Source of the DNA: Auanema rhodensis
Taxonomy: Eukaryota > Nematoda > Chromadorea > Rhabditida > Rhabditidae
Reading direction: 5' to 3'
Length of the DNA stretch: 64,000 nt
Assembly: GCA_964057225.1 (NCBI GenBank)
Contig: OZ059894.1
Span: 20,056,476-20,120,475, forward strand
This document shows positions 54,177 through 64,000 of this stretch, one piece after another (the first letter of the stretch is position 1; every line of letters begins with the position of its first letter). A model generated the notes under the pieces. That model saw only the letters and a list, made by a program, of their open reading frames with translations, did no database searches and was not told the origin of the DNA. Position numbers and translations under genes: made by a program.

Positions 54177-55580
54177 AATGTTGAGTGTACATGGAAACTC
54201 AACATACACTAATGCATCATTTTTCAAACGATCATAACTAATTTTTGTATTGAGCGTTTCTCAATGTAGTATAGTGCATTCGATGCGGATTTTTAAGCTG
54301 CGTCGATCTGTGTTATCAGATTTGCGCTAGCTTAAAAATACACCGAGATATCAACTGATATAAGTTCACACTTATATCCTCGATTTTCACCCTGAAGAAT
54401 TAATTTTTTCGTTGAATAACATTGTCCATCGTCTTTGTCTTGAAAAAAGGAATCTAAAAACATCTACTTTTTGCTAATTTATTCTGAAATTTTTCGAAAA
54501 AATTTTTGTCAAAATGTTTTTGGAAGCAATGTTGAGTGTACATGGAAACTCAACATACACTAATGCATCATTTTTCAAACGATCATAACTAATTTTTGTA
54601 TTAAGCGTTTCTCAATGTAGTATAGTGCATTCGATGCGGATTTTTAAGCTGCGTCGATCTGTGTTATCAGATTTGCGCTAGCTTAAAAATGCACCGAGAT
54701 ATCAACTGATATAAGTTCACACTTATATCCTCGATTTTCACCCTGAAGAATTAATTTTTTCGTTGTATAACATTGTCCATCGTCTTTGCCTTGAAAAAAG
54801 GAATCTAAAAACATCTACTTTTTGCTAATTTATTCTGAAATTTTTCGAAAAAATTTTTGTCAAAATGTTTTTGGAAGCAATGTTGAGTGTACATGGAAAC
54901 TCAACATACACTAATGCATCATTTTTCAAACGATCATAACTAATTTTTGTATTGAGCGTTTCTCAATGTAGTATAGTGCATTCGATGCGGATTTTTAAGC
55001 TGCGTCGATCTGTGTTATCAGATTTGCGCTAGCTTGAAAATGCACCGAGATATCAACTGATATAAGTTCACACTTATATCCTCGATTTTCACCCTGAAGA
55101 ATTAATTTTTTCGTTGTATAACATTGTCCATCGTCTTTGCCTTGAAAAAAGGAATCTAAAAACATCTACTTTTTGCTAATTTATTTTGAAATTTTTTGAA
55201 AAAATTTTTGTCAAAATGTTTTTGGAAGCAATGTTGAGTGTACATGGAAACTCAACATACACTAATGCATCATTTTTCAAACGATCATAACTAATTTTTG
55301 TTTTAAGCGTTTCTCAATGTAGTATACTGCATTCGATGCGGATTTTTAAGCTGCGTCGATCTGTGTTATCAGATTTGCGCTAGCTTGAAAATGCACCGAG
55401 ATATCAACTGATATAAGTTCACACTTATATCCTCGATTTTCACCCTGAAGAATTAATTTTTTCGTTGTATAACATTGTCCATCGTCTTTGCCTTGAAAAA
55501 AGGAATCTAAAAACATCTACTTTTTGCTAATTTATTTTGAAATTTTTTGAAAAAATTTTTGTCAAAATGTTTTTGGAAGC

Positions 55581-58500
55581 AATGTTGAGTGTACATGGAA
55601 ACTCAACATACACTAATGCATCATTTTTCAAACGATCATAACTAATTTTTGTTTTAAGCGTTTCTCAATGTAGTATACTGCATTCGATGCGGATTTTTAA
55701 GCTGCGTCGATCTGTGTTATCAGATTTGCGCTAGCTTAAAAATGCACCGAGATATCAACTGATATAAGTTCACACTTATATCCTCGATTTTCACCCTGAA
55801 GAATTAATTTTTTCGTTGAATAACATTGTCCATCGTCTTTGCCTTGAAAAAAGGAATCTAAAAACATCTACTTTTTGCTAATTTATTTTGAAATTTTTTG
55901 AAAAAATTTTTGTCAAAATGTTTTTGGAAGCAATGTTGAGTGTACATGGAAACTCAACATACACTAATGCATCATTTTTCAAACGATCATAACTAATTTT
56001 TGTATTGAGCGTTTCTCAATGTAGTATAGTGCATTCGATGCGAATTTTTAAGCTGCGTCGATCTGTGTTATCAGATTTGCGCTAGCTTAAAAATACACCG
56101 AGATATCAACTGATATAAGTTCACACTTATATCCTCGATTTTCACCCTGAAGAATTGATTTTATCGTTGAATAACATTGTCCATCGTCTTTGTCTTGAAA
56201 AAAGGAATCTAAAAACATCTACTTTTTGCTAAATTATTCTGAAATTTTTCGAAAAAATTTTTGTCAAAATGTTTTTGGAAGCAATGTTGAGTGTACATGG
56301 AAACTCAACATACACTAATGCATCATTTTTCAAACGATCATAACTAATTTTTGTTTTAAGCGTTTCTCAATGTAGTATACTGCATTCGATGCGGATTTTT
56401 AAGCTGCGTCGATCTGTGTTATCAGATTTGCGCTAGCTTAAAAATGCACCGAGATATCAACTGATATAAGTTCACACTTATATCCTCGATTTTCACCCTG
56501 AAGAATTAATTTTTTCGTTGAATAACATTGTCCATCGTCTTTGCCTTGAAAAAAGGAATCTAAAAACATCTACTTTTTGCTAATTTATTTTGAAATTTTT
56601 TGAAAAAATTTTTGTCAAAATGTTTTTGGAAGCAATGTTGAGTGTACATGGAAACTCAACATACACTAATGCATCATTTTTCAAACGATCATAACTAATT
56701 TTTGTATTGAGCGTTTCTCAATGTAGTATAGTGCATTCGATGCGAATTTTTAAGCTGCGTCGATCTGTGTTATCAGATTTGCGCTAGCTTAAAAATACAC
56801 CGAGATATCAACTGATATAAGTTCACACTTATATCCTCGATTTTCACCCTGAAGAATTGATTTTATCGTTGAATAACATTGTCCATCGTCTTTGTCTTGA
56901 AAAAAGGAATCTAAAAACATCTACTTTTTGCTAAATTATTCTGAAATTTTTCGAAAAAATTTTTGTCAAAATGTTTTTGGAAGCAATGTTGAGTGTACAT
57001 GGAAACTCAACATACACTAATGCATCATTTTTCAAACGATCATAACTAATTTTTGTATTAAGCGTTTCTCAATGTAGTATAATGCATTCGATGCGGATTT
57101 TTAAGCTGCGTCGATCTGTGTTATCAGATTTGCGCTAGCTTGAAAATGCACCGAGATATCAACTGATATAAGTTCACACTTATATCCTCGATTTTCACCC
57201 TGAAGAATTAATTTTTTCGTTGAATAACATTGGCCATCGTCTTTGCCTTGAAAAAAGGAATCTAAAAACATCTACTTTTTGCTAATTTATTCTGAAATTT
57301 TTCGAAAAAATTTTTGTCAAAATGTTTTTGGAAGCAATGTTGAGTGTACATGGAAACTCAACATACACTAATGCATCATTTTTCAAACGATCATAACTAA
57401 TTTTTGTATTAAGCGTTTCTCAATGTAGTATAGTGCATTCGATGCGGATTTTTAAGCTGCGTCGATCTGTGTTATCAGATTTGCGCTAGCTTGAAAATGC
57501 ACCGAGATATCAACTGATATAAGTTCACACTTATATCCTCGATTTTCACCCTGAAGAATTAATTTTTTCGTTGTATAACATTGTCCATCGTCTTTGCCTT
57601 GAAAAAAGGAATCTAAAAACATCTACTTTTTGCTAATTTATTTTGAAATTTTTTGAAAAAATTTTTGTCAAAATGTTTTTGGAAGCAATGTTGAGTGTAC
57701 ATGGAAACTCAACATACACTAATGCATCATTTTTCAAACGATCATAACTAATTTTTGTTTTAAGCGTTTCTCAATGTAGTATACTGCATTCGATGCGGAT
57801 TTTTAAGCTGCGTCGATCTGTGTTATCAGATTTGCGCTAGCTTAAAAATGCACCGAGATATCAACTGATATAAGTTCACACTTATATCCTCGATTTTCAC
57901 CCTGAAGAATTAATTTTTTCGTTGAATAACATTGTCCATCGTCTTTGCCTTGAAAAAAGGAATCTAAAAACATCTACTTTTTGCTAATTTATTTTGAAAT
58001 TTTTTGAAAAAATTTTTGTCAAAATGTTTTTGGAAGCAATGTTGAGTGTACATGGAAACTCAACATACACTAATGCATCATTTTTCAAACGATCATAACT
58101 AATTTTTGTATTGAGCGTTTCTCAATGTAGTATAGTGCATTCGATGCGAATTTTTAAGCTGCGTCGATCTGTGTTATCAGATTTGCGCTAGCTTAAAAAT
58201 ACACCGAGATATCAACTGATATAAGTTCACACTTATATCCTCGATTTTCACCCTGAAGAATTGATTTTATCGTTGAATAACATTGTCCATCGTCTTTGTC
58301 TTGAAAAAAGGAATCTAAAAACATCTACTTTTTGCTAAATTATTCTGAAATTTTTCGAAAAAATTTTTGTCAAAATGTTTTTGGAAGCAATGTTGAGTGT
58401 ACATGGAAACTCAACATACACTAATGCATCATTTTTCAAACGATCATAACTAATTTTTGTATTAAGCGTTTCTCAATGTAGTATAATGCATTCGATGCGG

Positions 58501-58739
58501 ATTTTTAAGCTGCGTCGATCTGTGTTATCAGATTTGCGCTAGCTTGAAAATGCACCGAGATATCAACTGATATAAGTTAACACTTATATCCTCGATTTTC
58601 ACCCTGAAGAATTAATTTTTTCGTTGTATAACATATTCCATCGTCTTTGCCTTGAAAAAAGGAATCTAAAAACATCTACTTTTTGCTAATTTATTTTGAA
58701 ATTTTTTGAAAAAATTTTTGTCAAAATGTTTTTGGAAGC
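55581..58739 (-). repeat. 2-unit repeat passing into a 4-unit repeat, inverted array
   Basis: The dimer 55581-56282 recurs at 56283-56984: first unit gttttaagcg with tatactgc, second unit gatgcgaattt with aaatacacc, C126 and A90. The same two types plus a tataatgc unit recur at 57687-58739, offset 1404 bp (4 x 351) from 56283. The third unit of the later copy keeps tataatgc but has gttgtataacatattcc in its other half, so the unit halves have different histories. Confidence 0.72.
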
Positions 58740-59090
58740 AATGTTGAGTGTACATGGAAACTCAACATACACTAATGCATCATTTTTCAAACGATCATAA
58801 CTAATTTTTGTATTAAGCGTTTCTCAATGTAGTATAGTGCATTCGATGCGGATTTTTAAGCTGCGTCGATCTGTGTTATCAGATTTGCGCTAGCTTGAAA
58901 ATGCACCGAGATATCAACTGATATAAGTTCACACTTATATCCTCGATTTTCACCCTGAAGAATTAATTTTATCGTTGAATAACATTGTCCATCGTCTTTG
59001 CCTTAAAAAAAGGAATCTAAAAACATCTACTTTTTGCTAAATTATTCTGAAATTTTTCGAAAAAATTTTTGTCAAAATGTTTTTGGAAGC

Positions 59091-60494
59091 AATGTTGAGT
59101 GTACATGGAAACTCAACATACACTAATGCATCATTTTTCAAACGATCATAACTAATTTTTGTATTGAGCGTTTCTCAATGTAGTATAGTGCATTTGATGC
59201 GGATTTTTAAGCTGCGTCGATCTGTGTTATCAGATTTGCGCTAGCTTAAAAATGCACCGAGATATCAACTGATATAAGTTCACACTTATATCCTCGATTT
59301 TCACCCTGAAGAATTGATTTTATCGTTGAATAACATTGTCCATCGTCTTTGTCTTGAAAAAAGGAATCTAAAAACATCTACTTTTTGCTAAATTATTCTG
59401 AAATTTTTCGAAAAAATTTTTGTCAAAATGTTTTTGGAAGCAATGTTGAGTGTACATGGAAACTCAACATACACTAATGCATCATTTTTCAAACGATCAT
59501 AACTAATTTTTGTTTTAAGCGTTTCTCAATGTAGTATACTGCATTCGATGCGGATTTTTAAGCTGCGTCGATCTGTGTTATCAGATTTGCGCTAGCTTAA
59601 AAATGCACCGAGATATCAACTGATATAAGTTCACACTTATATCCTCGATTTTCACCCTGAAGAATTAATTTTTTCGTTGAATAACATTGTCCATCGTCTT
59701 TGCCTTGAAAAAAGGAATCTAAAAACATCTACTTTTTGCTAATTTATTTTGAAATTTTTCGAAAAAATTTTTGTCAAAATGTTTTTGGAAGCAATGTTGA
59801 GTGTACATGGAAACTCAACATACACTAATGCATCATTTTTCAAACGATCATAACTAATTTTTGTATTGAGCGTTTCTCAATGTAGTATAGTGCATTCGAT
59901 GCGGATTTTTAAGCTGCGTCGATCTGTGTTATCAGATTTGCGCTAGCTTAAAAATGCACCGAGATATCAACTGATATAAGTTCACACTTATATCCTCGAT
60001 TTTCACCCTGAAGAATTGATTTTATCGTTGAATAACATTGTCCATCGTCTTTGTCTTGAAAAAAGGAATCTAAAAACATCTACTTTTTGCTAAATTATTC
60101 TGAAATTTTTCGAAAAAATTTTTGTCAAAATGTTTTTGGAAGCAATGTTGAGTGTACATGGAAACTCAACATACACTAATGCATCATTTTTCAAACGATC
60201 ATAACTAATTTTTGTTTTAAGCGTTTCTCAATGTAGTATACTGCATTCGATGCGGATTTTTAAGCTGCGTCGATCTGTGTTATCAGATTTGCGCTAGCTT
60301 AAAAATGCACCGAGATATCAACTGATATAAGTTCACACTTATATCCTCGATTTTCACCCTGAAGAATTAATTTTTTCGTTGAATAACATTGTCCATCGTC
60401 TTTGCCTTGAAAAAAGGAATCTAAAAACATCTACTTTTTGCTAATTTATTTTGAAATTTTTCGAAAAAATTTTTGTCAAAATGTTTTTGGAAGC
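59091..60494 (-). repeat. 2-unit higher-order repeat, 702 bp x 2, inverted array
   Basis: The units at 59091 and 59793 share gtattgagcg, C126 and A90. The units at 59442 and 60144 share gttttaagcg, tatactgc and the cgaaaaaatt form. The copies are separated by one clear change: the first has catttgatgc (G247A on the unit strand), the second cattcgatgc. Confidence 0.78.
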
Positions 60495-60844
60495 AATGTT
60501 GAGTGTACATGGAAACTCAACATACACTAATGCATCATTTTTCAAACGATCATAACTAATTTTTGTATTAAGCGTTTCTCAATGTAGTATAGTGCATTCG
60601 ATGCGGATTTTTAAGCTGCGTCGATCTGTGTTATCAGATTTGCGCTAGCTTGAAAATGCACCGAGATCTCAACTGATATAAGTTCACACTTATATCCTCG
60701 ATTTTCACCCTGAAGAATTAATTTTTTCGTTGAATAACATTGTCCATCGTCTTTGCCTTGAAAAAAGGAATCTAAAAACATCTACTTTTTGCTAATTTAT
60801 TTTGAAATTTTTCGAAAAATTTTTGTCAAAATGTTTTTGGAAGC

Positions 60845-63800
60845 AATGTTGAGTGTACATGGAAACTCAACATACACTAATGCATCATTTTTCAAACGAT
60901 CATAACTAATTTTTGTATTGAGCGTTTCTCAATGTAGTATAGTGCATTCGATGCGGATTTTTAAGCTGCGTCGATCTGTGTTATCAGATTTGCGCTAGCT
61001 TAAAAATACACCGAGATATCAACTGATATAAGTTCACACTTATATCCTCGATTTTCACCCTGAAGAATTAATTTTTTCGTTGAATAACATTGTCCATCGT
61101 CTTTGTCTTGAAAAAAGGAATCTAAAAACATCTACTTTTTGCTAATTTATTCTGAAATTTTTCGAAAAAATTTTTGTCAAAATGTTTTTGGAAGCAATGT
61201 TGAGTGTACATGGAAACTCAACATACACTAATGCATCATTTTTCAAACGATCATAACTAATTTTTGTATTAAGCGTTTCTCAATGTAGTATAATGCATTC
61301 GATGCGGATTTTTAAGCTGCGTCGATCTGTGTTATCAGATTTGCGCTAGCTTGAAAATGCACCGAGATATCAACTGATATAAGTTCACACTTATATCCTC
61401 GATTTTCACCCTGAAGAATTAATTTTTTCGTTGTATAACATATTCCATCGTCTTTGCCTTGAAAAAAGGAATCTAAAAACATCTACTTTTTGCTAATTTA
61501 TTTTGAAATTTTTTGAAAAAATTTTTGTCAAAATGTTTTTGGAAGCAATGTTGAGTGTACATGGAAACTCAACATACACTAATGCATCATTTTTCAAACG
61601 ATCATAACTAATTTTTGTATTGAGCGTTTCTCAATGTAGTAAAGTGCATTCGATGCGGATTTTTAAGCTGCGTCGATCTGTGTTATCAGATTTGCGCTAG
61701 CTTGAAAATGCACCGAGATATCAACTGATATAAGTTCACACTTATATCCTCGATTTTCACCCTGAAGAATTAATTTTATCGTTGAATAACATTGTCCATC
61801 GTCTTTGCCTTAAAAAAAGGAATCTAAAAACATCTACTTTTTGCTAAATTATTCTGAAATTTTTCGAAAAAATTTTTGTCAAAATGTTTTTGGAAGCAAT
61901 GTTGAGTGTACATGGAAACTCAACATACACTAATGCATCATTTTTCAAACGATCATAACTAATTTTTGTATTGAGCGTTTCTCAATGTAGTATAGTGCAT
62001 TCGATGCGGATTTTTAAGCTGCGTCGATCTGTGTTATCAGATTTGCGCTAGCTTAAAAATGCACCGAGATATCAACTGATATAAGTTCACACTTATATCT
62101 TCGATTTTCACCCTGAAGAATTGATTTTATCGTTGAATAACATTGTCCATCGTCTTTGTCTTGAAAAAAGGAATCTAAAAACATCTACTTTTTGCTAAAT
62201 TATTCTGAAATTTTTCGAAAAAATTTTTGTCAAAATGTTTTTGGAAGCAATGTTGAGTGTACATGGAAACTCAACATACACTAATGCATCATTTTTCAAA
62301 CGATCATAACTAATTTTTGTTTTAAGCGTTTCTCAATGTAGTATACTGCATTCGATGCGGATTTTTAAGCTGCGCCGATCTGTGTTATCAGATTTGCGCT
62401 AGCTTAAAAATGCACCGAGATATCAACTGATATAAGTTCACACTTATATCCTCGATTTTCACCCTGAAGAATTAATTTTTTCGTTGAATAACATTGTCCA
62501 TCGTCTTTGCCTTGAAAAAAGGAATCTAAAAACATCTACTTTTTGCTAATTTATTTTGAAATTTTTCGAAAAATTTTTGTCAAAATGTTTTTGGAAGCAA
62601 TGTTGAGTGTACATGGAAACTCAACATACACTAATGCATCATTTTTCAAACGATCATAACTAATTTTTGTATTGAGCGTTTCTCAATGTAGTATAGTGCA
62701 TTCGATGCGGATTTTTAAGCTGCGTCGATCTGTGTTATCAGATTTGCGCTAGCTTAAAAATACACCGAGATATCAACTGATATAAGTTCACACTTATATC
62801 CTCGATTTTCACCCTGAAGAATTAATTTTTTCGTTGAATAACATTGTCCATCGTCTTTGTCTTGAAAAAAGGAATCTAAAAACATCTACTTTTTGCTAAT
62901 TTATTCTGAAATTTTTCGAAAAAATTTTTGTCAAAATGTTTTTGGAAGCAATGTTGAGTGTACATGGAAACTCAACATACACTAATGCATCATTTTTCAA
63001 ACGATCATAACTAATTTTTGTATTAAGCGTTTCTCAATGTAGTATAATGCATTCGATGCGGATTTTTAAGCTGCGTCGATCTGTGTTATCAGATTTGCGC
63101 TAGCTTGAAAATGCACCGAGATATCAACTGATATAAGTTCACACTTATATCCTCGATTTTCACCCTGAAGAATTAATTTTTTCGTTGTATAACATATTCC
63201 ATCGTCTTTGCCTTGAAAAAAGGAATCTAAAAACATCTACTTTTTGCTAATTTATTTTGAAATTTTTTGAAAAAATTTTTGTCAAAATGTTTTTGGAAGC
63301 AATGTTGAGTGTACATGGAAACTCAACATACACTAATGCATCATTTTTCAAACGATCATAACTAATTTTTGTATTGAGCGTTTCTCAATGTAGTATAGTG
63401 CATTCGATGCGGATTTTTAAGCTGCGTCGATCTGTGTTATCAGATTTGCGCTAGCTTGAAAATGCACCGAGATATCAACTGATATAAGTTCACACTTATA
63501 TCCTCGATTTTCACCCTGAAGAATTGATTTTATCGTTGAATAACATTGTCCATCGTCTTTGTCTTGAAAAAAGGAATCTAAAAACATCTACTTTTTGCTA
63601 AATTATTCTGAAATTTTTCGAAAAAATTTTTGTCAAAATGTTTTTGGAAGCAATGTTGAGTGTACATGGAAACTCAACATACACTAATGCATCATTTTTC
63701 AAACGATCATAACTAATTTTTGTTTTAAGCGTTTCTCAATGTAGTATACTGCATTCGATGCGGATTTTTAAGCTGCGTCGATCTGTGTTATCAGATTTGC

Positions 63801-64000
63801 GCTAGCTTAAAAATACACCGAGATATCAACTGATATAAGTTCACACTTATATCCTCGATTTTCACCCTGAAGAATTAATTTTTTCGTTGAATAACATTGT
63901 CCATCGTCTTTGTCTTGAAAAAAGGAATCTAAAAACATCTACTTTTTGCTAATTTATTCTGAAATTTTTCGAAAAAATTTTTGTCAAAATGTTTTTGGAA
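60845..64000 (-). repeat. Approximate 5-unit repeat with recombined copies, inverted array
   Basis: The units at 60845 and 61196 recur at 62599 and 62950 (offset 1754): aaatacacc with gtcttg, then tataatgc with gttgtataacatattcc. What follows differs. Copy 1 continues with a taaagtgc/ccttaaaaaaagg unit, a C126/A90 unit and a gttttaagcg 350-bp unit. Copy 2 continues with hybrids (63301 and 63652) that combine halves of these types. The window ends two bases before the end of the last unit. Confidence 0.68.

Larger units (their letters stand above)
50153..64000 (-). repeat. Inverted satellite array, same 351-bp unit on the minus strand
   Basis: The same unit is read here as reverse complement: each copy ends with ggaagc on the plus strand and the next begins aatgttgag. 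It holds a 165-bp partial unit (50153-50317), 38 complete units (the first 50318-50668, the last 63301-63651) and a partial unit 63652-64000 lacking its last two bases. Four units are 350 bp (51722-52071, 52423-52772, 60495-60844, 62249-62598), each having lost one base beside the A/T run at unit positions 26-38. Variants common here but rare or absent in the forward array include unit C188T, T113A (plus-strand gttgtataac) and A103C (plus-strand ttggcc). This array is therefore a distinct subpopulation rather than a simple mirror of its left neighbour. It continues beyond the window. Confidence 0.97.

Noticed and set aside
1-64000. CENP-B box in the unit
   Set aside because: The reverse strand of units with cgaaaaaatt reads TTCGTTGAATAACATTG, which matches the TTCG and central A of the box but lacks the CGGG half. 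Units with cgataaaatt lose the TTCG too.
1-64000. CRISPR array
   Set aside because: The period is 351 bp with no short repeat and variable spacer structure; the full unit is conserved.
1-64000. Terminal inverted repeats of a giant mobile element, since the window opens with gcttccaaaaac and closes with gtttttggaa
   Set aside because: This is a chance effect of where the window was cut: the same motif occurs in every unit on both sides.
1-64000. Match to a named satellite family such as the Drosophila 1.688 (359-bp) family or the Tribolium satellite
   Set aside because: Similar length and A/T character only; I could not recognise shared sequence with confidence, so no family or species is named. 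A database search with one unit would decide.

Overview
The whole window is one block of eukaryotic satellite DNA. A unit of about 351 bp is repeated head to tail from the first base to the last, with no unique sequence, gene, RNA gene, transposon or microsatellite between copies. One complete unit (352-702) counted by hand is 33% GC. The long AT-rich unit, near-identical copies, higher-order repeats and lack of genes fit pericentromeric, centromeric or other constitutive heterochromatin of a eukaryote. The general look (A/T tracts, about 350 bp, two-nucleosome length) resembles many insect satellites, but I do not recognise this family and the taxon is a weak guess.

Layout. Bases 1-50152 hold 142 complete units and a 315-bp truncated 143rd unit, all in one orientation (unit start set at the motif gcttcc, base 1). 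At 50152/50153 the orientation flips with no spacer. Bases 50153-64000 hold a 165-bp partial unit, 38 complete units and a final 349-bp partial unit on the opposite strand. Unit lengths are 349, 350, 351 or 352 bp. The bookkeeping closes exactly: 142 x 351 + 5 - 10 + 315 = 50152, and 165 + 38 x 351 - 4 + 349 = 13848.

Internal structure. Units differ at a limited set of diagnostic positions (unit positions 44, 50, 60, 86, 90, 120, 126, 194, 209, 247, 254, 256, 266, 276 and a few more). Linked combinations of these recur with a fixed period, so the forward array is a patchwork of local higher-order repeats: 2-unit (1-1404), 5-unit (4564-8073; 12288-15448), indel-bearing 3-unit (20714-22811), 2-unit (24568-25971), 7-unit (26672-31585), 5-unit (36149-41764, with one extra unit), and two adjacent 3-unit domains (44924-47029; 47381-49486). 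The inverted array has its own 2-, 4- and 5-unit patterns. Its unit types look like those at 1-4.2 kb rather than those just left of the junction.

Each unit carries several short dyads (unit positions 23-41, 150-171, 189-239, 263-279, 323-350). The stretch from about 131 to 187 and the dyad at 323-350 vary least. The clearest items for follow-up are the spacer-free inversion junction, the serial change in higher-order period, and the conserved dyad block. No protein-coding gene is supported; the only two longer open frames are by-products of a 2-bp deletion in two related units.
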